Origin: Cloeon dipterum
Lineage: Eukaryota; Arthropoda; Insecta; Ephemeroptera; Baetidae
Length of the DNA stretch: 64,000 bases
Assembly: GCF_949628265.1 (NCBI RefSeq)
Contig: NC_088787.1
Location: 6,686,501-6,750,500, forward strand
Direction of reading: 5' to 3'
The notes below the pieces were generated by a model. It was not told where the DNA came from. It worked only from the letters and a program-made list of their open reading frames with translations, and did no database searches. Position 1 is the first letter of the stretch, and each line of letters opens with the position of its first letter. Both the position numbers and the translations under genes were made by a program. This document shows, piece by piece, positions 11,354 through 22,600 of this stretch.

Positions 11354-14300
11354 TCACATCAATAAAGCTTTGCTGATATGTTTGAACAATCGTAGCCTAC
11401 TTGAAAGATAATCAACTTTTTGTGGTGGAATCGGAAAAGATTTTACAACTAAATCAAACTTTTTCTGATTTTGCCGCATTTGGTATGCGACACTTCCGGT
11501 GTCTTCACCGGCTCCACAATCCAAAGCGAAACAAGATTTAGGGCTTTCCCATAAATGTGGGTCTCCGATAAAATCACGAACACTGAAACAAAAGAAAGAA
11601 TAATTATTAGAATTAGACGTAATGACAGAATATTTAACACATATTGTTCCACATTTTTACGATATGCCATGCAAAATGTGAAATTTAAACTACAAAAAAA
11701 ATATTTTTACTTACTGAATCTCCCAGTTCCACTTGAATTTGTCGAGTCTGGGCAACGCCTCCATCGGTGCATGAACCCCAGAAAGATCACAATCAATGAA
11801 TTCTAATGAATTCAGTTTTGGGCAGAGGCTGAACATGTCGCCAAGGGTGAACTCCTCGTCCGAAAAGCTGATGCCTTCGAGTGTCAGTTCTCGAAGAGCA
11901 AGGCCGCTGGTCTCCAAGAAACGCCTCACAAGCAGATGTTCAGATCTGAAGACAGCAATCCGGGCGATTCTCAGTTCTGCACAGGTCGGAAATTCGACCC
12001 CTTCATCTTCAACGATTTCCAGTTGAAGGGACGAAAACTAAAATTTTACAATTATTTAACTATGTTTTTCAAAGAGGATGCGATTTCTTACCCGGAGTTC
12101 AGTCACTTGTGCCAATCCTGGCAGCAAATCGAAATCTGCGAATTCCTTTGGGTCGATAGTCAAAAGGGTGTATCGCGGAAATGCTGCACAGTTCGGGAAT
12201 TCTTTTATGGGCATCGTTTTTTGCATGGTCAGGTCGATTTCCCGGAAACTGTTTGCGATCATGTTCACGAACACAAAGTCCTCCCTGAAGGTCTCGCATG
12301 AGGGTTCGTCCAAGTAGACATGGTTCGCGTTGAATTTTTCTAATTTCTCGCATTGCTGCGTGATTGCCACCACTCCCGACAAACGCACGGAAACGTCTTC
12401 GATGCGAAGGACCTCCAAGTTCTTCAGTGCGATCATCGAAGCACATTCTCTTTCCTCAAGCGTGAAGTGGCTCAGACCATTAATGGTCAAGCTCCGCACA
12501 TTCGGAATATTCGAGCCAAAAGAGCTGACCAACTGAAACAAAATATCGTTAAGTTCATATTTTGGAACTTTTTCAATAATAATTACCTCTTGAAAACGCG
12601 AGTTTGACAAGCAAAGGTGGTGGCAGTTGCGGCACATTTGCATCAAGTCTGTGGTGTCAAAGCTGACATAGTGTTTGGAGTGGATTAAAAACGGCAGACT
12701 CGCCCACAGCTTGTTGACGTGTTCATCATTGTTGCTGCAGTCTTCGTGAGAATGGTTCTTGATAGTATTCCACGATTCCTCGAGCAAATCACGCCTGACA
12801 GGACCTGAAAATAAACAATTTTCGTTTTTGTGAAGGTTTTCGAGAAGAGACACTATTTTTTTAATGACCTGAAACGCCCATATATGTTTTAAATTTTCAT
12901 AACACCATGATACACTTGTAATATGTGTTTGTTTGGATTTTTTATCTTTCACGAAAAAAAAGAATAAAAACACTCATATTTTCAATTTAGTGATGAAATG
13001 AACATTTTTATCAAATTATCGTCATTAATTAAATTATTTAATACTCTTCTATTTGATTTCACTTCAGAGAAAAGGAGTTTTTGTAACTTTTAAGGATTTT
13101 CATGATAATTTTCCAATCAAATAATTAAAAAATGACCTAATTGGTTTATTTCTAAAAAAAATGCATCCCTGAACATCTAAATTTGGTAAATTTAAGTAAT
13201 TTGCAATGAAAAAGATTGGTGGAAAAAATTCCTGGAGAAAATTGGACGTTTCAACCTTTCATTTTAGAAAATTTCTGTGGGGAAACCAGGAAAAATAAAG
13301 CTGAAATGCAAAACATTGCCTTCGCTCTAATTTCCAAATAAATGGACACAATAAAATTATATTTAGAGAGTTTTCATTGGCTAAAAGGGCATCAGGCACG
13401 CGCGAGGCAGTATAAAATTTGATTTTATAGTGAGACAACTTACCAATGGTCGAATTCACAAGGTTCTTGTCGTAGCTCTCGACGTTGTCGAGCACACTTT
13501 TGACGGCCAGGCTTAAAAGGCTGTTGCTTTTCACCTGAGAAAATAAAAATGTAAAAAATTATTTAAACATGGATCACGTTTTTTAAACATTTTATGTTAT
13601 TTTCTTCATGCAGCAGCAGATTTATTTTCATTATGTTGCAATTGCGGATCAAAAAAATCAAATTACGAAATTTAAAAGAATAATTTCTCAATGTCTGTGT
13701 TATTTGGCTCAAAACCTTAAAAAAACCCGAGATAAACCTTTGCGGATGGCAAAACTGTTTGATCAAATGTTACTAGCTTTTTTTAATTAAAAGCAGGGAG
13801 GCAGCTGCAGCTTACTATATAGTTTAGTGTGGTCATCGCGGCAGAAAAATATTTTTCTTATTTAAACCCGAATTTGAATTTCCCATGTTATTAAGCTTAC
13901 GGGAGGCGAAAAACCATTCCGTTCCGCGCGCCAGATTTGATTGACATTTAATTGCTGTATTTTTGAATTCCATTTTAAAATTCAGGGTCTCCGAGAGTGA
14001 ACCTTTGAAATCGGGAACCGCGGGACCAGACCAGGAGCGAGTGGTCATTAAATCTTGGGAGGCGGGTCAAAACCGGGACAAGTCAGAAGCGGGAGCAGTT
14101 TTACTTTCCAGATAAACGCTTTAGTTCTGACTTGTTAAAAAAATTATAATTATATTTTTTTAAACTTTTTTTGACTAAGAAATGGTCGACGTTAGTTGTT
14201 AAAAATTGCCAAATATGTCTCAAAACCTTAAAAATACCTTGAACTAAATTAATAATGATTAAAAAGAAATTTTTTGGCTGATTTAGCGGATTCTTGATTT

Positions 14301-14499
14301 TGGTGCGACCAAAAATTAAGGATAGTCTCTTGGGCAGCCAATTTTTATGTCATTTTTTCCGGTCGTGAGAACTTTAACTTCAAATCGGCATAACTATTTG
14401 AGCCCAAAAGAAATCATTTGGAAAGTTGGAAAGGAATTAACGATTAAGCGACAGGAATCAAGGTGAAAATGGACGAGATTCGAAAATTGGTCTTACCAT
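11354..14499 (-). CDS. Leucine-rich-repeat-like protein, copy 2 (434 aa), hybrid gene
   Basis: Spliced model: 14499-14497, 13534-13444, 12804-12587, 12532-12092, 12037-11715 and 11582-11354 (434 aa plus TGA). Splice sites and phases equal those of copy 1 and I see no stop or frameshift. Exons 1-2 and the whole upstream spacer are identical to copy 1 (offset 8103), while exons 3-6 are identical to copy 3. Against copy 1 there are scattered substitutions, for example QKCEK to QQCEK, KEYPN to KEFPN, ETNGL to ETSGL and CPNLN to CPKLN. The gene therefore looks like the product of a crossover in intron 2. Family assignment is as for copy 1: a cytosolic repeat protein, perhaps a ligase adaptor, function unknown. 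Confidence 0.8.
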
Positions 14500-17400
14500 T
14501 TTTAATGATTTTGAGAAGGTAGAGCAGCGCTTGCTGGAGCAGGAGAGACAGACAACGTGTTGCACGGGATACGACGAAACAAGCATTAAAAGCCGCGATG
14601 TTCTCCTGCTCTCCTGCTCTCCTGCCAGACTCCTTCTTCTGCCAGTACGCATGCTCAGTGATATGGATGCCAGGTGCTTTAATGTTAAAAACCTGAGCTT
14701 TCTCCTTTAAATATTATGATGTTTCAACATTTTGGTGAAAAGAGTACGAAACACAAATTTATATTAGTACATTGGCATTCAAAATTATGAAAATATACGG
14801 GAAAAACGGCATGGGGGCTGCTAACACTGCAACTGGCAACCCTGGGTCCAACAGAGGCAACATAATATTCCATCTTCCGCACGTTTCTATCCCTCTCACA
14901 CCCAGCTCCAGGGCCGCGGCCAAAGTGGGCCACGCGGAGTGCCCGGACCGACCAATATTTCCAAATCTTCACTGACAAGCGGCCCGCGTTTGTGGCTGTC
15001 GCGGCCCAAATTTTATTTGGTATTTTTTCTGTGTTGGGATTGAAAGCAACACAAGTTCATATTATTCAATTCCTAGTTTTGTCTAAAATAATTTCGAAAT
15101 CCAAGGAAAAATCATAAAAAATATGGCAAAATAAAGTTTCTACTCTTTAAGGCTTGTTTGCATACCCACACACTTACATTTTTTTCTCGAATTGTGTCTA
15201 AAAAGTAAGCGCGCAGCGATGCAGCGCGAGCGAGGCCTAACTTTCCTGCTCAATATGAGCCGAGTGAAGTTTCAGGCTCAAATTAACCCCGAGCGGACCG
15301 ATTCCTTTTTAAAAGCAAACGTGTACCTGGCCGAAATAAATGAGGTTTCGAAGCCGAAACCGGGTCTCTGGCGACGAAATTTTGACCGGCCGGGGGAGGG
15401 GGGGTGTCGGTGGTAGTGGGCCGCGGAGGCTCGGTGGGCCGTGAAAATCAACAGTCCCCGGTAAAAATTTGGCGCCAATTTAATATTTCACTGACTGAGC
15501 TAAATTTAAAATTTTTCTCCATCAGATGAATCTCGTCTGCACTGATTTAAAAAATTTAAACGGGCATGAAATATTTTAATTGAGCCGCGACATTCCTGAG
15601 TATTTACGTGATTCCCCAAATGGGTGCAACAATGGCCTTTTCATACAATGGACTTACCCTCAACGGCAGCTAACAATAAGCTGACTCACCAGCAGCGCGC
15701 AGAAGGTGTCTCGATTGTCATGTCATCTTCCCAGAGGAAGCGAATGTTTTTTTTTCTGGAAAATAATTTACTATTGTTGTGCTTAGGCAAGAAGAATTTG
15801 CAGCTGCATCCCATTTCCGTCCGGACATCAGTGTGACCACCCAGGTAGCACACAAAGTGTCACTCGGACATCACTATGATGTCGGCGCCATAAAAGTGGA
15901 GCCTGTGTTTTTTTCTGCTCATCCGCACCCCGACTTCGTAAAAGGGGTTTATTTCTCGGCTGCTGCGACTTTTTCTATCGGCGCCGAGAGGATGCCCTTT
16001 AAATAATGTATTAATCTAAAATTAACAAATTTGTGTGTATGTGTGTGTGAATGCAGCCGGCTCACTTGAAGTTCGAAAAATTAATGAAACCTCCCCTCGC
16101 TTGGAGGATGCTTTTTGCTGGCCGTTTGTTTCGTCCTCAACTATAATTTTTTGTTGACAGGTGCGGAAAATTTATTGTATTTTTAAAAAGAAAGTTTTGC
16201 TCAACTCATTATTATGTAAAATGTCCTGTGACAATATAAATATTAAAAGGGAATTAGAAACTGACCAATATCAACTGCTAAATATGTTTTCATGGGAAAA
16301 TCATATGAAAGGAGGGAGGCGAAAGTAAAGAAGAGGAAGGAAATAGACCACAAAGATATAAAAAACAGAGACGAAAAACAGAATTGACAATTGAAGTGTT
16401 GAGGCAGCTGTGCTACACATTTCCGAACATCGGGAAATCTCTTCTGAATTTTTAAAAACGAGGAAGAGGCGAATCGTTGTCGATTTTTACAAAAAAAAAA
16501 AAAAAAATGGATATTTATTAAATGTTCCCTAGAAATGCTCTATCAATTTTTAGAAAGTTGAAACCTTTGAAGATTACCCGAGCCGACTTCGTCTTAAAAT
16601 GAATTTTAATTTGTGACCCTTCTCATCCGCGTTCTGCATTGGGGGATGACATGCAAGCCTGAACAATTAATAATTTACCTGGTGCACTTTCTCTTCTGTT
16701 TCCAAATGAGTTCAGTTTACATGATTTTATTGCCCAGGAGGCGTCTATTGTGTCTTACTACCGCCCAGCAGCACGCTATTTTTCATAATTTAGGGTGGCT
16801 GTGCAACCTGCACAGTTCGTATTTTCTCTGCCTCGGCAGTTGGCTTCTCGCATCCCAGAGAATTATAACAATAACCTTTTTACACAATGCGACTGCGATG
16901 ACTCAGCCTTGCCGCTTCACCACCAACGCTTAAGGGTGGCTCGATTTCTCTTCCAATTCTTTTCAAGTCACTTTGCCACCCAAAATCAGTGTATTTTTTC
17001 TGGAAAATAATTTATTGTCGTCCTTGTTGTTATAAATGCCAAATAATTTGCATATCCGCTAGAGTTGTTCCAAAGTTTTGATTTGATTTTAATTTTCCCT
17101 CTATCAAAAACATCAGCCTCGTTTTCGCACCGTGGTAGAAACGTTATTATTTTGGATGAAATAATTGAAATTCATGAAAAATGGCAACACCAGCATGAGT
17201 GACCGAAGCAAAAGATTATTTCATTGTTTTTACCATCCGATAGAAAAGAATAAAAAATCCGCGGTAGTATTTTAGAAGACCGATTTCTTTACTACCGGAC
17301 TCTTGGGGGTCGACTGTTAGAGAGAGATTTACGAGACAAGGTGAGCATTAAATACACGGTTATTCCATCCGCCAGCTAGGGGGGTGCAAGGTCAGTTTCG

Positions 17401-17750
17401 AGGGACATCAAAGGTTTTTGTCAGTTGAATGAACGCGCTGCAGGGCGAGAATAAAGTGTGCTTGACAAAAAACGCTTTTAAAGGAAAAATAAGAAAATGC
17501 AAAATTCTTAGAAATCAAACTGAACTACTTGTTGATGGGTATCGGCCGGCCTTGGGTCTGCAGGCAGAAGGTCAAAGGCCAGAAGGTAATGAAAATCAGG
17601 TCGAATTGACCAATTAAGAGAGCGCAAGTCACCAACAAATATATGGAAAATTTTAAAGCCCATATACAGCTCATCCTAAAAAATAGCACAGAGATGTGAC
17701 ATAGCAATTAATATTTTTTATTTTAAATTCTAATCGAACCTTCCAAAATC
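14500..17750. other. Spacer, identical to 6397-9650
   Basis: Exact copy of the spacer upstream of LRR copy 1 and, like it, without a supported gene. It includes the probable untranslated first-exon sequence of LRR copy 2 just above 14500. Confidence 0.6.
16208..16504 (+). mobile_element. Second copy of the poly(A)-tailed insertion
   Basis: Identical to 8105-8401 because it lies inside the 8.1 kb duplication. It is absent from the matching place in the third spacer (24240-24246). It adds no independent insertion event. Confidence 0.4.
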
Positions 17751-17970
17751 TGTTTTTAGATAGAAAAACGCAACAAGATCATCGTTACACATGTACTTTT
17801 ATTTAAGCATACAATAATTTAATTTATTCCTGAAAGGCTTATGAGACAAATTATTCATCTTCCCCAGGGAAGCAAATAAAATGCTAGAGAATTAATCGGC
17901 AAGTGTTAACAAAAAGGGCGAAACTGCCTTTTTGTGACCCGTTAAAAATATTTAAGACCAAAAAATTCAA

Positions 17971-19251
17971 TTACCAAAGAGAGATTTCCTGCGTTTCGGC
18001 CGCCTGCTGCTGCTGCTGTTGTCTGCGTGTGTGTCCGAGGCCGAGAAGGTTGTTGAGCGGCCCGCCGTTGAGCAGCCAGCCGAGTGGCCGCCGGACGGGC
18101 TGCTCGTTGTCGGTTTTCTGCGGCCGCGGAGTGCGGATCCACGCCGGGCTGAGCACGAACGGCCGCTGCGTCGGCCGCTTCTTCTTCGGCCGCCGCGTCG
18201 TCGTCGTCGTGGTCGGCGGAGGCCGCGTGGCCGCCGCGTGGCCGCCGGCCTGTGCCCCACCGAAGGAGCCGGCCTGCGAGGAGCCGCCGTTGGCGCCGAA
18301 AGTGGCCGTTTGCGAGCCGGCGTTTGCCACCGAGTGGACGCCGCCGGCCTTCGCGCTGCCGTAGCCGGCGCCGAGACTGGCGCCGCCATTGGCGCCGAAT
18401 GTGGCCGTCTGGGTGCCCGCGTTGGTGGTCGCGTGGCCGTTGTTCACCGAGGCGCCGGCCGTGCCTGCGGCCAAAGAGGCGCCGCCGTTCGAGCCGAAAC
18501 TGGCAGACTGGGAGCCGGTGTTTGATGTTTTTTCAGGTGGGCTGTTGGTTTACTAGGGCCCTTAAAGATTCAAGCAAACGTCGAGACAAATTTTGTTTTC
18601 AATCACCAATTATTTCAAAGGCAATTAATTTTCCTTCTATTTTTCTAAACAAAATACATAGAAATTGCTTGATTGGAAAATAATAATTCGCCTTTGTATG
18701 GAAGTTAAGGCGAATAAAATCCACCTAGTTAAGATTAGAAATGCATGATAAATTTTTGTAAATTATGATATTTGGATAAAAAAGCCCACTTAGCACATCC
18801 TTTTAATATTAAAATCAATTTTTTGAATTAAAAAACAACGAGTAAAATATTCATGTTAAATTAAAACTACAGACAATTAAAATTTATTTTAGTGTTTAAA
18901 ATAGCAAACTTTCACCCAAAATTCAGATGGGCCACCGCGATAACTAATAGCAATAAATAACCCCAAGTTTTTTTTCTTTTAAAAAATCAAATTGGCAAAA
19001 AAATTGTATTTTGACAAACCTCTGCGAACATCAGTTGGCTCCAAAAGTGGCCGTCTGCGATCCTGCATTGGCCGCCGACTGGCCGTTGTTGCTGTTGGCT
19101 CCTGAGTGAGAGGCAGAAAGGGAAGACGAGCCGTCGGAGCCGAAAGTGGCCGTCTGCGAGCCGGCGTTGGTGGCGCTGTAGCCGTTTCCGGCGAAGGCGC
19201 CGGCGTTGGAGGCGCTGAGCGAGGCGCCGCCATTCTTGTTGAACGTGGCCA
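17971..19251 (-). pseudogene. Fourth broken SQTATFG gene copy (identical to the third)
   Basis: Exact duplicate of 9868-11148, with an open exon 3 block (17971-18527) and a damaged exon 2 block (19020-19251) carrying the same in-frame TGA and donor change. No signal exon or promoter. Confidence 0.75.
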
Positions 19252-19456
19252 CCTAGGTACCCACACGTTATAATTTTTTTTTGCTCTTTTTATTCCTGTT
19301 TGTACATTATTATATTAATTAATTCACAAATCTCATGGAAAGGTAATGAAGTAATAATCAGTCCAAAAGTACAATTATAAAGAAGCAAAGTTTTATTATT
19401 TACATAAAATACAGACACAATTTATTTCACAAGGGGGAGAACAACAGGAATCGCTA

Positions 19457-22400
19457 TCACATCAATAAAGCTTTGCTGATATGTTTGAACAATCGTAGCC
19501 TACTTGAAAGATAATCAACTTTTTGTGGTGGAATCGGAAAAGATTTTACAACTAAATCAAACTTTTTCTGATTTTGCCGCATTTGGTATGCGACACTTCC
19601 GGTGTCTTCACCGGCTCCACAATCCAAAGCGAAACAAGATTTAGGGCTTTCCCATAAATGTGGGTCTCCGATAAAATCACGAACACTGAAACAAAAGAAA
19701 GAATAATTATTAGAATTAGACGTAATGACAGAATATTTAACACATATTGTTCCACATTTTTACGATATGCCATGCAAAATGTGAAATTTAAACTACAAAA
19801 AAAATATTTTTACTTACTGAATCTCCCAGTTCCACTTGAATTTGTCGAGTCTGGGCAACGCCTCCATCGGTGCATGAACCCCAGAAAGATCACAATCAAT
19901 GAATTCTAATGAATTCAGTTTTGGGCAGAGGCTGAACATGTCGCCAAGGGTGAACTCCTCGTCCGAAAAGCTGATGCCTTCGAGTGTCAGTTCTCGAAGA
20001 GCAAGGCCGCTGGTCTCCAAGAAACGCCTCACAAGCAGATGTTCAGATCTGAAGACAGCAATCCGGGCGATTCTCAGTTCTGCACAGGTCGGAAATTCGA
20101 CCCCTTCATCTTCAACGATTTCCAGTTGAAGGGACGAAAACTAAAATTTTACAATTATTTAACTATGTTTTTCAAAGAGGATGCGATTTCTTACCCGGAG
20201 TTCAGTCACTTGTGCCAATCCTGGCAGCAAATCGAAATCTGCGAATTCCTTTGGGTCGATAGTCAAAAGGGTGTATCGCGGAAATGCTGCACAGTTCGGG
20301 AATTCTTTTATGGGCATCGTTTTTTGCATGGTCAGGTCGATTTCCCGGAAACTGTTTGCGATCATGTTCACGAACACAAAGTCCTCCCTGAAGGTCTCGC
20401 ATGAGGGTTCGTCCAAGTAGACATGGTTCGCGTTGAATTTTTCTAATTTCTCGCATTGCTGCGTGATTGCCACCACTCCCGACAAACGCACGGAAACGTC
20501 TTCGATGCGAAGGACCTCCAAGTTCTTCAGTGCGATCATCGAAGCACATTCTCTTTCCTCAAGCGTGAAGTGGCTCAGACCATTAATGGTCAAGCTCCGC
20601 ACATTCGGAATATTCGAGCCAAAAGAGCTGACCAACTGAAACAAAATATCGTTAAGTTCATATTTTGGAACTTTTTCAATAATAATTACCTCTTGAAAAC
20701 GCGAGTTTGACAAGCAAAGGTGGTGGCAGTTGCGGCACATTTGCATCAAGTCTGTGGTGTCAAAGCTGACATAGTGTTTGGAGTGGATTAAAAACGGCAG
20801 ACTCGCCCACAGCTTGTTGACGTGTTCATCATTGTTGCTGCAGTCTTCGTGAGAATGGTTCTTGATAGTATTCCACGATTCCTCGAGCAAATCACGCCTG
20901 ACAGGACCTGAAAATAAACAATTTTCGTTTTTGTGAAGGTTTTCGAGAAGAGACACTATTTTTTTAATGACCTGAAACGCCCATATATGTTTTAAATTTT
21001 CATAACACCATGATACACTTGTAATATGTGTTTGTTTGGATTTTTATCTTTCACGAAAAAAAAGAATAAAAACACTCATATTTTCAATTTAGTGATGAAA
21101 TGAACATTTTTATCAAATTATCGTCATTAATTAAATTATTTAATACTCTTCTATTTGATTTCACTTCAGAGAAAAGGAGTTTTTGTAACTTTTAAGGATT
21201 TTCATGATAATTTTCCAATCAAATAATTAAAAAATGACCTAATTGGTTTATTTCTAAAAAAAAAATGCATCCCTGAACATCTAAATTTGGTAAATTTAAG
21301 TAATTTGCAATGAAAAAGATTGGTGGAAAAAATTCCTGGAGAAAATTGGACGTTTCAACCTTTCATTTTAGAAAATTTCTGTGGGGAAACCAGGAAAAAC
21401 AAAGCTGAAATGCAAAACATTGCCTTCGCTCTAATTTCCAAATAAATGAACATAATAAAATTATATTTAGAGAGTTTTCATTGTCTAAAAGGGCATCAGG
21501 CACGCGCGTGGCAGTATAAAATTTGATTAAGTGAGACAACTTACCAATGGTCGAATTCACAAGGTTCTTATCGTAGCTCTCGACGTTGTCGAGCACACTT
21601 TTGATGGCCAGGCTTAAAAGGCTGTTGTTTTTCATCTGAGAAAATAAAAATGTAAAAAATTAATTAAACATAGATCACGTTTTTTAAACATTTTATGTTA
21701 TTTTCTTCATGCAGCAGCAGATTTTTTTTCATTATGTTGCAATTGCGGATCAAAAAAATCAAATTACGAAATTTAAAAGAATAATTTCTCAATGTCTGTG
21801 TTATTTGGCTCAAAACCTTAAAAAAACCCGAGATAAACCTTTGCGGATGGCAAAACTGTTTGATCAAATGTTACTAGCTTTTTTTAATTAAAAGCAGGGA
21901 GGCAGCTGCAGCTTACTATATAGTTTAGTGTGGTCATCGCGGCAGAAAAATATTTTTCTTATTTAAACCCGAATTTGAATTTCCCATGTTATTAAGCTTA
22001 CGGGAGGCGAAAAACCATTCCGTTCCGCGCGCCAGATTTGATTGACATTTAATTGCTGTATTTTTGAATTCCATTTTAAAATTCAGGGTCTCCGAGAGTG
22101 AACCTTTGAAATCGGGAACCGCGGGACCAGACCAGGAGCGAGTGGTCATTAAATCTTGGGAGGCGGGTCAAAGCCGGGACAAGACAGAAGCGGGAGCAGT
22201 TTTGCTTTCCAGATAAACGCTTTAATTCTGACTTGTTAAAAAATAATATTTATATTTTTTAAAACTTTTTTTTTGACTAAGAAATGGTCGACGTTAGTTG
22301 TTAAAAATTGCCAAATATGTCTCAAAACTTTAAAAATACCTTGAATAAAATTAATAATAATTAACAAATTTATAATTTTGCTGATTTAGCGGATTCTTGA

Positions 22401-22600
22401 TTTTGGTGCGACCAAAAATTAAGGACACTCTCTTGGGCAGCCAATTTTTGTCATTTTTTCCGGTCGTGAGAACTTTAACTTCAAATCGGCATAATTATTT
22501 GAGTTCGAAAGAAATCATTTGGAAAGTTGGATAGGAATTAACGATTAAGCGACAGAAATCAAGGTGAAAATGGACGAGATTCGAAAATTGGTCTTACCAT
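19457..22600 (-). CDS. Leucine-rich-repeat-like protein, copy 3 (434 aa)
   Basis: Spliced model: 22600-22598, 21635-21545, 20907-20690, 20635-20195, 20140-19818 and 19685-19457 (434 aa plus TGA). Exons 3-6 are identical to copy 2. Exons 1-2 are diverged: exon 2 begins ATG AAA AAC where copies 1 and 2 have GTG AAA AGC, and Ile replaces Val in LAIKSVLDNV. The start codon at the end of exon 1 is kept, so the protein would begin Met-Met-Lys-Asn; exon 2 alone could also supply a start. The stretch upstream of the exon 1 ATG has an 8-bp deletion relative to copies 1 and 2, which supports that stretch being untranslated. The coding frame is intact throughout. Confidence 0.8.

Larger units (their letters stand above)
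4892..12994. repeat. Tandem duplication, left unit (8103 bp period)
   Basis: Sequence from 4892 to about 12940 recurs at 12995-21043 with a constant offset of 8103 bp. I found no difference in the stretches compared, including introns and spacer. Just past 12940 one T-run is a base longer than in the right unit. The unit holds exons 1-2 of LRR copy 1, the spacer, a broken SQTATFG copy and exons 3-6 of LRR copy 2. The borders lie in the intron between LRR exons 2 and 3, as expected for unequal crossing-over there. An assembly duplication would look the same. Confidence 0.9.
12995..21043. repeat. Tandem duplication, right unit
   Basis: Second copy of the 8.1 kb unit starting at 4892, with a constant offset of 8103 bp. 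It holds exons 1-2 of LRR copy 2, the spacer, a broken SQTATFG copy and exons 3-6 of LRR copy 3. The two units differ by one T in a homopolymer (about 12936-12941 versus 21039-21043). They begin to diverge clearly at an A-run near 21256 (10 versus 8 A). Confidence 0.9.
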
